Below, one piece after another: positions 1 through 10,599 of a stretch of 64,000 nucleotides of DNA. The DNA is from Gnetum montanum. Taxonomy: Eukaryota; Streptophyta; Gnetopsida; Gnetales; Gnetaceae. The stretch lies in assembly GCA_015680685.1 (NCBI GenBank), contig MNCI01033412.1:144362-208361 (forward strand), written 5' to 3'. The translations under genes and the position numbers were made by a program. The notes beneath the pieces were generated by a model that worked only from the letters and a program-made list of their open reading frames with translations, did no database searches and was not told where the DNA came from. Each line of letters begins with the position of its first letter. Position 1 is the first letter of the stretch.

Positions 1-270
1 AACAACTTTTTGCAATTTTGGCTAAGTGTCCAAACAAGGCCACAAGCTGCAAAATTTTTTCAAGTGGTGGAAATATGCTCTCCACTACCGGGACTATGCT
101 CTAGAGTGTAGTTAGCATAGTCAGCATGAAATCACTAGTTTTGGCATAATTTTTCTAATTGTTGGAACTACGCCTCCCCACTACGCTTTAAAGCATGGTC
201 AGTGTAGTCACCCCATGTGCCAGATTTTGCATAAATTTTTCTAAGTGTTGAGCCTACACTTGTTATGCTT

Positions 271-500
271 GCTACGCTTGGGAGCATAGTCAGCCTTTCC
301 TAGAGCATAGTTAACACTTAGCCACATTTTGCTCACTATGCTTAGGAGTATAGTCAGCCTTCCCTGAAGCATAGTCAACACTTAGCCACATTTTGCTCGC
401 TACACTCAGGAGTGTAGTTAGCCTCCCTTGGAGTGTAGTCAACACTTAGCCACGTTTCCTTTGCTACGCTTAGGAGCATAGTCAACACTTAGTCACATTT
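271..500 (+). repeat. Imperfect tandem repeat, about 63-64 bp period, four units
   Basis: Units start near 271, 335, 399 and 463. Each has the order GCTACGCTT-like, GGAGCATAGTCAGCCT, then GCATAGTCAACACTTAGCCA, then CATTTTG. The last unit has lost its middle part. Units differ mainly by C/T and G/A changes. Confidence 0.8.
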
Positions 501-704
501 ATCCAATTTTGCAAGTTTTCGATCAAATTTTGCCTAAGTCTAGGACTACACTCTCACTACGCTGCAAAGTGTAGTTAGAGTGTAGCTGGTAAGAACTACC
601 TCCAAAGGTCTCCACATTGCAACATTGGCATTTGCATTAGCTCCAACACTTCTCCAGTAGTAGCATTTGTCATTTTTTGCCTCCTCATTTTCCCAAAAAA
701 TTTA

Positions 705-724
705 ACTATGCTCTAGAGCATAGT
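705..724. repeat. Perfect 20-bp palindrome
   Basis: ACTATGCTCTAGAGCATAGT equals its own reverse complement. It is the cleanest instance of the motif pair that recurs through 60-900, where other copies are imperfect (for example near 540-590). Confidence 0.9.
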
Positions 725-951
725 CTCCAAAGGTTGCATTTTTTGGCATTGTTTAGCATTTTCAAGTACATTGTAGTCTTCTTCGTGCATCTGGGTAGCA
801 TAGTCAGAGTCTCAGCTTCACAAACTCCATCAAAGCAACAACAACACTCAACACCGTAGAGCTTAACACCAAAGCATAGTTGGGGTGAGCGTACTCCCAC
901 CTACTACTTTGCCATGTGGCACACGATCCATGTTTTGGACTAACCTAGCCC

Positions 952-959
952 TATAAATA
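952..959 (+). promoter_or_regulatory. TATA box of the LTR-like fragment
   Basis: CCCTATAAATACCC is a typical plant LTR TATA context. It follows the palindromic array directly, supporting an LTR U3 reading of the upstream repeats. No start site can be assigned from sequence alone. Confidence 0.55.
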
Positions 960-1605
960 CCCATGCACCCCAACATGTTAGGGGTTGCCATTTTCATTTG
1001 GCATCCAACATTTTGGCATTTAGCACTTAGCTTCTTGGGCAAATGAGACCCAAATGCACTAGTACAAAAGTAGAGTTACACACCACATGATACATCGTAG
1101 CCTTGTTGCACCCTTATAGGACACAACATGGTACACTGCGGCGGCCAACCTAGTAAGCACAAACACCATAGTGAGCACCAAACTTTATGGCCCGACACCA
1201 AAAAGACTGTGACTACACTATCCACTATGCATATTATACACCGTGTACCTTCTAAACGTCTTTGAAAGTTAACTATGCTCAACCCCATTTAGGGTGGTGT
1301 TTTGTTTCTCTCTCTTCCTCCCTTGCATTTCCTTTGCATTTTTTTACATTTTGGCCTACAACTATGCTCAAGCTGCAATCCCTGCATGTCAACACACTTA
1401 TTTTTTGCTAGAAAACTTGACTACGCTCAACACTATTCACACTGTTGACACCACTCGACACTTAGTGTCATTTTGCACTCTCACTATTTGTACTCCGTAA
1501 GTCCTTGTCTCCACCTTTAGCAAGGCCCTCATGTAGATGTGGGGTTAGGCTATGCACCTATGAACACCTTGGTGTTCTAGTTACTAATGTTTTCAATCGT
1601 TATAG

Positions 1606-2191
1606 TCCTGAACCCACATATCCATTGCTAGGCGACCAAGTGTTATGCTACTAGGTGAGCCAAGCAATAATGCTGCTGGGATTACCAAGTGAATATGTGT
1701 TACGCTCGAAGCAGTTGTACTTATGTATTTAATCTATCTAGCTTAATTACTTCATTAACTTAATTGCTAGAAAATATTTGTGAAATAATTGAAAACATTT
1801 AACAAATAATTGAAAACACTGTATGCATAAATGAAATAGTTAGTCTATCCACAGTGTTGTAACATTTATCAGAAAGCTCATCTTTATTGCTACAAACACT
1901 ATTATGCTCAAGTACAATAATGCTTAAATAAAGATCTGTACACTCAATGACTCTTGCTATGGGCACTTGGAGAAAAATTCTAACTTTCAAATGAAAAAAC
2001 TGTAAGAGCTTTGCTGCAACTATAATCTACTTATGCCATAGATGTGGCTGCAAGCACATATTTATAGCCGACACATGACACTATGTCAACGGGGCCTCGT
2101 CGATGCATGGTAAGATGCATTGACTAGGCCTAGTCGACGAGACCATGTTGACAAGGCCTCATTGAGACAGCCAACTTAATGTGACTTATCA
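1606..2191 (-). repeat. 3' LTR of gypsy element 1, truncated
   Basis: Aligns with 14087-14659 from TCCTGAACCC through the end GTGACTTATCA. The part matching 13748-14086 (the sense 3' end of the LTR) is missing and replaced by the unrelated repeat to the left. A TATA box reads on the minus strand at 2059-2067. Confidence 0.92.
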
Positions 2192-2216
2192 TATCTCCAT
2201 GACTAAATGAAAACGC
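2192..2216 (-). other. Polypurine tract region of gypsy element 1
   Basis: Sense strand reads GTTTTCATTTAGTCATGGAG then ATA immediately before the LTR start TGATAAGTC. The same block precedes the 3' LTR in elements 2, 3 and 4, where the core is TGGGGGTA or TGGGATTA; here it has decayed to TGGAGATA. It would prime plus-strand DNA synthesis. Confidence 0.75.
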
Positions 2217-2431
2217 ATCCTTGAGTTCTATTACAAAATTGGAAAGGTATCAGATTATTGACTAACTTTTCTTCACATAAAATAAATTGATTGACTTGAC
2301 AAAAAATGGAGTGTCTAGATCAACACATTACAAAAAATGAAGGTGTTCAAGACACAAATTTGAACATCATGATTCAACTCCTCAAAATCAAACAACATGC
2401 TTCTTGATGATGTGAAGCTTGTTGGAGAAGA

Positions 2432-5290
2432 TCAAATTATCCCAGGTAGTGGTGGTTCTTGAGCCTGTAAGGAACCTTCATCAGCTTCATGCACTAGTGG
2501 TGGTTGAGGTGGTTGCGGTTGTCTTGCTATTGCTATGACTTCAGATGGGAAGTGAAAATCATCCAGTAGTGCTTTCATTTTTTCCTTGTTACTTTGGAGA
2601 TCATGCACCATCCACGTAGCTTTACTAATGTGGGTTGGAATGGGCATATCCCAAGGACATGGGATTCCTGAAAATAATTCCTTGGCATTAACAACCTAAG
2701 CGGAGAACTATTTGCATTTGATGTCAAACATCCTAATTGTTTTCTTCAGCTCTTGGTAGTCATTCATCCATCTAGTTAGGTTCTCAATGATTGATCGTTG
2801 CTCTCTAAATCAAGCTCTGAGAACTTCAAGTTCAACATTTGCAGTCTCAAGCTTCTACTTGGTGTCTTTATAATGCTTGAACTCCACCTTGTATAATAGA
2901 TACGAGCTAGCCACTTGCTGTTCTAACTCCGACCATAGTCATCTAACAATCAACATTGCCAAGTTTGCATAACGGAGATTGGCCAACTCCATGTACTGTG
3001 TCATCTCTTTGATTTGCAACTCCTTTAAGTAGATCTCCACTTTGTTGTAGGCATTGATCCCATCAATGATGGGTTGCCACATCTCTCTTCCTTGTTGGAG
3101 TCACTGGAGGGCTTCATTCAATTTTGCCTTTGCCATCTGGATTTTTTTTTCATTGACTTCCTTTTGCAAATTGACCTAGTCCTTGTAGTGATTTTTCACC
3201 TTCTCAAATTTGAGTGCTTCATTCTTCCAGGTGGCAATCTCGATGGTAGACTTTTGATGCAAGGTGTGTACCTCCTCCATTACTAGATTGCAGTTCTCCA
3301 TGATCAATTTCCTCAGTTTAGTGTTTACCTTGGTAAGCTATTCTTGCTGTTGATGAATGAATTCTTGCATTTGATCTTTTTGAGCATCAACATTTCATAG
3401 GCGATGATTTTATGCAATCAATGATTCATTCTCTTGGAGCATCTAATTCAAGTTTTTTTTAATTAAGTATGTTTTGGCTCCAACTATGGATTGTTTAAAG
3501 ATGGCTATCACTGCCTCCTCCTTAGCCTTTTGAAATTGTTCTTGAAGCTGTTTAATAGCTTCATCTGTTGTCACTTCTAGGCTGAGGATTACTTTTTTTG
3601 CAAGTCAGGCATAAAGTTCAGCAACCTCTGTAGCCAAGTGTTGATTTTTCTCTTAGGTTGTTTCTAGTTGTTCCTCCAAAATGATGCATCTTTCCCTTGC
3701 ATCCAATAGCTCCAACTAGGTTGTGGTGATGTTCTCCAAAAGATCAAAAATGTTCGAAGTTGGTTGCCTAGTTTCTACTAGTTGTTACAACAACTTTTCA
3801 TGTTGAGCTACATCTAACTTCCTACTAATCTTGCTTACGAATTTTTGCACATCTTGGAGTATAAATACATCTAGTACAGATGTTATGGATGCATTCAATA
3901 CTTCAACTACATGGTCAGCTACCACTTCTACTATTTTTTCCTATCCTTGATGCTGCATCACCAAGACAGTTGTCTCTTCATCTTCCTCCAACCTCACCAA
4001 GAAAGTGGTAGCATTCTTAGATATTTCTGGGAATAAATGATGTGTTGTTAATGAGATCATTACCTCTTGAGCATTGGGATCCAACCTTGAAGGTAGCTAC
4101 ATTTTTTGGGCAGAGAAAATGGAACCACACCTCTCCATCTGGCTAACTACTTGGGCCACCTCATTAAGGTGACTTATCGTTGATTGATACATAAATGCAT
4201 TTGCCCCACTCATTTCTGCTTGTTGCTCTTGTTCACTCAAGAGCTATTATTGGATTTTGTGCATATGCTCAATGGTTGGAAGGGCCTCTAGTGTTGTTTC
4301 CTAAGTGGGTGGTTGTGGCAATAGCTGTTCTTCTTGGGTTGTTGCTAGCATTATATCCTTCATGATTTCTGACCACGAGGCCAAGGAAGCATGCCTAAGA
4401 GTGTTGTTCGAGTAGTGAATAATGCTTGCCCTTTTGCAAAGTTTTCTAATGAGGCACGGAAAGGGTAGGGTCTTCCTTCCACGTTCATTTTCTTTGAAAC
4501 GTTTTTCAATCTCCAGGTATAGCAGTTATGGAAGGTTAATGAGGAACTTCTTATTTATAGTAGTGCATGCTTAAGTGGAGAAAGCAGTCACCTTGCTTGG
4601 CCTCATTGTTGGATTGAGGTGATAGGCTACAATCTTGAAATAAATCCTCTTTGCCGATGTGAGTGCACCATACTCCTTACGGTCAATCTTGTAGCATTGT
4701 TGGGTCCACTACCTCTTAGCCTTAGGATTACCTTTTGTAGACAGTTCAGCCAATTGTGTTCTTGTGTCAAGTAATCCAAGTGCCTATGTAATGGCTTTTG
4801 CCAAGTAGGACACTTGAATGTCCTTGATCTTGACAATGGACCTCAGCCTTTAGCTACTTCAGAATAGATAGGTCCCTCCCATGTACCATTCCCTACTAGA
4901 TGTGATGACTAGCCATGTGGGAGAGGTCTACAATTAAGTATTAACATCCTCTAGATCTTTCTCCAAAAATGGCCCAAAGTTGATCTCTTGAAGAATTGAT
5001 CTTTGAATGTCTCGAGATCGAATGATGTTTAGGCAAGCTTGAGTCAACGTGACCTCAAGTCTTGGTGCAAGTCTAGGCACTTCTCCTCTTTGTGATTGTT
5101 TGATTGACACTTCTTCCTCTAGAATCTGTCAGACATAGTCCACTTCAGGCTCCTCCTGAAGAGGTCCCATTGCATGGGTCACCTTTGGTAGTTCTTAGCC
5201 TTGTTATTGCTGGCCCTTTCCAACTTTGGGTCGTTTCTCCCATGGTTGTGAGGGTTATCCTTCTTGTAGACATTTTTGTTTGGATGCCAT
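2432..5290 (-). pseudogene. Extra 3' ORF of gypsy element 1: globular domain plus long coiled coil, decayed
   Basis: A single frame runs about 953 codons from ATG at 5290 to the stop at 2432, broken by many internal stops. The homologous frame in element 4 (55381-58230) has nearly the same length and matches it residue by residue over most of its length, so this is a real former protein. Residues about 60-300 look globular; a block near 265-280 reading TLPFPCLIRKLCKR, with the upstream YFKIVAYHLNPT, resembles the 'putative plant transposon protein' domain (Pfam PF20167) found in Athila/Tat 3' ORFs. Residues about 440-850 are rich in L, E, K and Q with heptad spacing, indicating coiled coil. 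The tail has KEKMKALLDDFHFPSE and a P/Q-rich end. It lies between integrase and the polypurine tract, the place of env-like or additional ORFs in this lineage. Function unknown; no signal peptide or membrane segment is evident. Confidence 0.82.
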
Positions 5291-5597
5291 CTGTAATCAC
5301 AATAAGAGCATGGATTAGTAATCATTGTGTAACCTTAAAAAAATTAGGATATCTTAATTCTTAAGGATAGTTACACTTGGCTAAGTTGTGATTATAGCTA
5401 ATTTAATTAATCCAATTATTATTTATTTATGTATTATCATTAATAAATCATCTCGAAGGTTGTTGGAAGGGTTAACCTGGGAAAATGTTGATGTTTATAT
5501 GTAGTTAATGTTAGTAACCCTTGGGGGAGTTAGAACAATTTTCAAAAATTTTCATCGGAAACCTTAAGGTTTGTGGCCCCCATGATAAAGATCTTAC
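5291..5597 (-). other. Intron-like leader ahead of the extra ORF (element 1)
   Basis: Sense strand has AAG|GTAAGAT at 5597, a consensus plant donor, and TTGTGATTACAG at 5302-5291 directly followed by the ORF's ATG, a consensus acceptor. The 307-nt segment includes CATGGGGGCCACAAACC and an upstream ATG that splicing would remove. Element 4 has the same segment, 314 nt long, with both splice sites altered by single G-to-A changes. Inference from sequence only. Confidence 0.5.
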
Positions 5598-5743
5598 CTT
5601 CGATAAGCGCAGGATCAAAAAATAGAGTGATTTGGGCAAATGATTTGGAAATTATGAGCTTTGAAAGGTTTTGGACTCTAAAAAATTACAAAAATTTACC
5701 ATGTGTTATGAGTAATTTGCAAACAAATTCCAAAGTTTTTGAT

Positions 5744-5840
5744 GATATATATAGGATCTAAGCATTGCGTCAATGAGGCCAGTTGACAAGGCCTCGTCGA
5801 TGCGGTTGACTGCATCAACCAAGCCTCATTGACATAGTTA
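5744..5840 (-). promoter_or_regulatory. Internal U3-like promoter module with TATA box (element 1)
   Basis: Sense strand carries GACGAGGCCTTGTCAAC, TTGATGCAGTCAACCGCATC and GGCCTCATTGACGC, then a TATA box in GATCCTATATATATC at 5754-5744. The element's own LTR has the same kind of array (GATGAGGCCTTGTCAATG, CAACTAGGCCTAGTTAATGC) just ahead of its TATA box. This second copy lies about 450 bp upstream of the extra ORF. I infer a separate promoter for that ORF. Confidence 0.5.
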
Positions 5841-6725
5841 ATGATCACCATTGACTTGGTCAAACTTTGAAAATATACGAAATTTTTGGATGAAACTGGG
5901 ATCAAATGAAAGTTTAGAAGACCAAGAATAGTATGAAAACATGAGAAGAGGGTGTTAAAGCTCATAAATTTAAGAACTGCAGAAAAATGGAGAAAAATTG
6001 ATTTAGTGGATGAATGAAATGAAAGATTAAGGAGTACTAAGTGGTTTACGCAATGGAAAATGTGAAAGATAGGATTGTAGCAATGCCAAAGGTAAGGAAA
6101 CTTAACTAAAGAAGCCAAGAGCTATGCAAGTGGATCCTCCCCATAGCAGGATCATGCACTTTTTGCCCTTGCATAACCTCGACTAAGGAGTTCATGGGGC
6201 CCATAGTCAATTTAATGATCATTACAAGTTAAAGACCAACTTGAAAAATCTACTCAAGAATCCCAGCACATCAGACCAAGACATAGAGCATAACATAGAA
6301 CACAGCAATGAGGTGAGTTATGGCAACATGGATGGATGATAGAGAAAGTGGAATGAAATTCCGAATTGAGGTCGTAAGAAGTCCCTTGTAAAATTTGTGG
6401 TTAAAATGACCTTGGAAGTTCCATCCTCTGTCCAGACCAAAACCATCCACTTTTAGTAACTTTGTATCACCACTCTAAGATTAATCTACTCACTCAAGAC
6501 ACAAGAGTGCTTCCACAAAACAACCACCTTTCTACAAAGAGATGAAAAGAGAAGTAGGAAGTGAGAGAGAGAGAGAGGGCCTTAGTTAGAGGGAACCTTC
6601 AGGCATAGATGCATGTCGTACAAGTCCCATAACTAGTGCTTGTAGCCCTATTATTTGTCCAAGGGGTGTGCTTTGAATTCCCATTATTTTTTTTGTTTTA
6701 CATATATATATATATATATATATAT

Positions 6726-6772
<47 letters not shown>

Positions 6773-7470
6773 AATGGGAACCACACCATGCAAGGACTTA
6801 CTCATGTCGAAGGGGTGTGCTTTGAATTCCCATCATTTTTTATGTGAACTACACCATGCAACGACGTTATTTGTATTTCTATTAGTGGTTGGTGTGGAAT
6901 AGTTGGAAGTTCGTGAAAAGCACTCAAGCAAGAAGAAAACGATAAAGAGTATTGAATCCTCTTGAAGTCACACCCTTTGCAAACCTTTGAATCCTTCCTA
7001 ATTTCGGAACTCCCAAGGTCACTGATTGATTAAAAGTTTCTTTAATGGAAGGGACCTCAAATTCCTAGAACAAGGAAAACCTTAGAGTTTATTAAATGGG
7101 CAGATGACGTGAATGCATTGCCTGTTCCATGAAAAATAAACCATGTCAAAGCCATCAAACATTAGAATTCAAAAATAGAAACCAAACATCGAGAATCACA
7201 CATTAAGGACAAACCATCATTATTAAACAGTGACAACAACACTATGTCTTATGACAATAAAGCAAATTTACTAGCAAAAATGAGAAAATATCACACTTAA
7301 ACAAAAGAAAGCAAAATAAAGTAAAATATATAAGAAAGTGTAAAATAATCAAGAAATTTTAAAGGTACTAAAGATGGTGTAAATTAGAAAAATTTGAAAA
7401 TCAAAAATTTGTAAAATCGAAAACGTGAAAAAAAAGGTAGAAAAACTAAGAGGCCAATTTGATGGTTAGC
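5841..7470 (-). other. Noncoding 3' spacer of gypsy element 1
   Basis: Lies between the integrase stop and the internal promoter module. It is T-rich on the sense strand just after integrase and aligns with the spacers of elements 2, 3 and 4. No coding frame is conserved between the copies. It contains the inverted repeats described separately. Confidence 0.75.
6657..6860 (-). repeat. Two copies of the conserved spacer inverted repeat, with (AC)n and (TA)n in one loop
   Basis: Each copy has sense arms GCATGGTGTGGTTCCCAT and ATGGGAATTCAAAGCACACC around an A-rich centre. The first (6663-6788) holds a (TA)n run at 6702-6725 and an (AC)n run at 6732-6770 in its centre; the second (6812-6859) has a short A-rich centre. 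Elements 2, 3 and 4 have the same structure in the same place. Confidence 0.8.
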
Positions 7471-8900
7471 ACAGATGGCCTTCTCCCCCATGACTGAGTT
7501 GGAAGGAGGAGATCCAAAAAATAGAATGTTGTTGTCCATTTGTTAAGGTGATATTTACACTGGCTTGTTTAGGTTTGAGAAAAGGCTTGACTTGTTGAAT
7601 GTTGACCAATTGTTTTTAATTTAGGCTATCAAGTTTGTAGATCAACATGGCCTTAGAGGAAAAGGTTTGATTAATTATATAAGGTCCCTCCCACAATGTT
7701 TGAAATTTTCTCTTTTGGGATACATGTGTAGGATACTAGTAAATAACCTTATCTCTTGGTTGAAGTTTTACTTTCTTGATTCTAAGGTCATGACATTGCT
7801 TACTGAATGCCTTGTTCACCTCATTTAAGAATAGGGTCACTAAGCAATTTTTGTCTAGCATATTTAGATTAATCAATATTTCCTTTTATGCTAGACTTAG
7901 GTCAAGGTTTAGATCACAGGCTGTTGAGAGTGTACGGAGCTAAAATTAGATTGCGAGTGTTGGAAGTTTCCCATACACTAACTTATAGGGAGAATAGCCA
8001 ATAGGAAGTTTCCAATTTGAATGATAAGCCTAGAGAGCATCATTAAGTTTTGTACTCCAGTCCTTCCTATATTTGCTAATGGTCCATGTTAGTATTTTTG
8101 TAATCTCCTAGTTGGTTACCTTTGCTTGACCATTGGCTTGGAGGTGGAAAAGTTTTGTTAATTTATGTTCTACCCCCAAGCATTGCATTAATTTTCTAAA
8201 TGTGGCATCTGTGAAATGACTTCCATTATCAAAAATTAGTGAACATGGCACCACAAACCTATTCATGATATTTTTTTGTATACATTTGGTAGTAGTGGAT
8301 GATGTACAATCAATAATAGTTGTTGCTTCTACCCATTTTGTGTAGTAGTCAAATGCTACTATAATATATGCCTTTCCATTAGACATGGATGTGATGGGAT
8401 TCATGAAGTTAATGCCATATATGTTGAAAGGTTCTAGTGGTTGAATCCACTATTGAGGACCTTCCATGTGAGTGGTCATCCCCCTGTCACATTGACAACA
8501 TTCACAAGACTTAACGAATTGGTGGGCATCCTTAAAAATTATGGGCCAATAATATCCTACTATTAGGATTTTTATGGCAATGCATCTTCCTATGTAGTGG
8601 CCTCCACAAGGTCCTTCATGAGCATCTTGGAGAACACGTAGTTGATCTTCATTAGGGACACAAAAATGAATCAGGCCGTTGGCACATACCTTGTAGAGGT
8701 GTCTATTGATTTCCATGAAGTATTTGACCTGATGAAGAAATTGTTGCTTCTTCCTAAAATCCAATTCTTATGGCATCTCTTGAGTGACAAGATATGTGAG
8801 GATGCCATTATACCATGTTTCTTTCACAAGCGTTTATTCACTTATTGCTCCTATAAAGAGAAGTTCATCTAGAAAATGATCAAAGAGCGAGCTCTCCTCC
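7470..8900 (-). pseudogene. Integrase of gypsy element 1, decayed
   Basis: Integrase joins the cDNA to host DNA in the nucleus. The HHCC zinc-binding part lies at 8764-8450, with GGHYIGRCIAIKIL, YYWPIIFKDAHQFVKSC and CECCQCDRG. The core lies at 8404-8108: INFMNPIT where the family has a catalytic Asp, IFDNGSHFTDATF with the second Asp kept, and NGQAKVTN where the catalytic Glu is Lys. The C-terminal part continues to about 7470 with stops. It follows RNase H directly, as expected for Ty3/gypsy order. Dead by substitution at two of three catalytic positions and by stops. Confidence 0.88.
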
Positions 8901-9300
8901 TCTTTGTTATTCCATCTTAAGTAAGAGAGGTCATTAGCAACCACATTCTCAGTCTATTTTCAATCTACCATAGTAAGATCGAATTCCTGCAAGATCATGA
9001 GCCACCGTATAACATGAGGGCTTACTGTTGGCTTGTTCATGAGGAAGTGAATTGCACTGTGGTATGTATGCACAAATACAAGCACATAGTGCTTGAACTT
9101 TTCTAATGCATATACCACTACCATTAATTCTTTCTCTGTGGTGGTGTAATTTAACTGTGCCCCTATAATGCTTTGACTTGTGCAATGGATGTAGTATGGA
9201 TGTTATTTATCATCCATCTACGTGAGCATAGCTCCAAGTAATAGTTAGATGCATCTGTCATGATGTGAAAGGGTCTGGACTAGTCTGGTGCTCATAGAAT
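8900..9300 (-). pseudogene. RNase H of gypsy element 1, decayed
   Basis: Sense translation shows SRPFHIMTDASNY, the start of the Ty3/gypsy RNase H fold with its first catalytic Asp, then frame changes. The downstream part reads through HTNHS-type and FLMNKP-type blocks shared with elements 2, 3 and 4. It would degrade the RNA strand during cDNA synthesis. Broken by stops and at least one frameshift. Confidence 0.8.
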
Positions 9301-10200
9301 TAGTGTTTCTATGAGTTTCTCCTTTAATTGTTTGAATGCATGTTCACATTCCTTGGTCTATATGAAAGGTACATCTTTCTCTGTAAGCTCTACCAATGGC
9401 TTTACAATCTTAAAGAAATTCTCAATAAATCGGTGGTAGTAGCCAGTGTGTCCAACAAATGACCGAACATCTCTAACGGTCTCTAGTTGGCGTGTTATTC
9501 CTTGGATGACCCTTATCTTTTCTTACTCTACCTCAATCCTTTTTTGTGAAATTCAGTGTCCTAGCATCATGCCTTCTTGGATCATGAGATGACTCCTTTC
9601 CTAGTTGAGTTGTAGGTTTGTTTCAACACATCTTTTCAACACTTGTTCAAGTTAGTCCAAGGCTTACTCAAAGGTAGCTGCATAGGTGGAAAAGTCATCT
9701 ATGAAGACTTTAATACCACTATTGATTTTCTATTGAAAGATACTAAGGACCAAGCATTGAAATGTTGCAGGGGCATTACACAAATCAAATTGCATCTTAC
9801 AATATGCAAAAGTCCCCCAGGGACTCGTGAATGTTGTCTTGGCCTGATCTTTGATTGTAATTTGGACTTGGTTATAGCCACTATAAGCATCCAAAAAGCT
9901 ATAATAACAATGATTGGATATGGTATCTAATACTTAATCCACAAATGGCAAAGGAAAGTGATCCTTAAATATTACCATATTTAACAGCCTAAAGTCGATG
10001 CAGACCTGCCATTTGCCACCCTTCTTTGGTACAATTATAAGTGGACTAACCCACTCAGTATTCGTGATCGGATAGATGAACGCCTCCTTGAGGAGTTGCT
10101 CCATATCCTCCTTGACTATTTGCTTTAATTTGGGGTTCAGCTACCTCTGCAGCTACCTTCTACGCTTCATGGTCAGGTTAATGTAGATGTGATGCTGGCA
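9300..10200 (-). pseudogene. Reverse transcriptase of gypsy element 1, decayed
   Basis: The fingers/palm core is readable on the minus strand: VCIDFRLLNM, YYSFLDAYSGYNQVQIT with the first catalytic Asp, SPWGTFAYCKMQF, CNAPATFQ, and VFIDDFSTYAATFE with the catalytic DD pair (sense at about 9705-9690). The thumb/connection contains GHTGYYHRFIENF. It would copy the element RNA into cDNA. In-frame stops interrupt it in several places, but the catalytic aspartates are all present, unlike in elements 3 and 4. Confidence 0.88.
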
Positions 10201-10599
10201 TATCCTTTGATCAATTCTTGTTAGGTCTGGATATGACCAAGCAAAGGCTGTTGACCATTTATTCACCAATTCAATAACTTTTCCTTTTGCTCAGGAGCAA
10301 TTTTGGCATTAATGATGACTAGTTTATCACTCTTTAAAAATGCATACTCCATACTGGCTAGTAAAGTTTTTAGTTCTAAGGGCTCCTGCTTGAAGTGATT
10401 AGGGATCTCCAACTCTCCCTAATAGTTATCATCATCTTCATCAGAGAGTTGGGAATGGACTTGTTCAATTTTTTCCATTCCTTCAACATATACACAAGTT
10501 AAACTCTTAGTTGGTTCCATGCATATTATGCTGCTATCAGCCATTGGGTGCCCTCCTATTTTGTGGTTGTTACATACAAACACCTTTGAATGTTAATTT

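Larger units (their letters stand above)
1..1605 (+). repeat. LTR-like repeat fragment with palindromic motif array and TATA box
   Basis: No coding sequence is recognisable. The first 900 bases are built from many variants of a motif pair, ACTATGCTC and GAGCATAGT, the two being reverse complements, often joined head to head. A TATA box at 952-959 is followed by a leader-like stretch. That order (motif-rich segment, TATA box, leader) is what the U3 and R parts of a plant LTR look like, so I infer a fragment of a plus-strand LTR, or the leader of a retroelement whose start lies left of the window. It ends abruptly near 1605, where the LTR of gypsy element 1 begins. The short reading frames in it overlap the repeats and show no domain. 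A satellite-derived origin is an alternative. Confidence 0.5.

Noticed and set aside
5696-6118. 140-codon minus-strand frame in the spacer of element 1
   Set aside because: The equivalent region of element 4 has no matching frame; it spans the internal promoter-like module and leader, so coding is unlikely.
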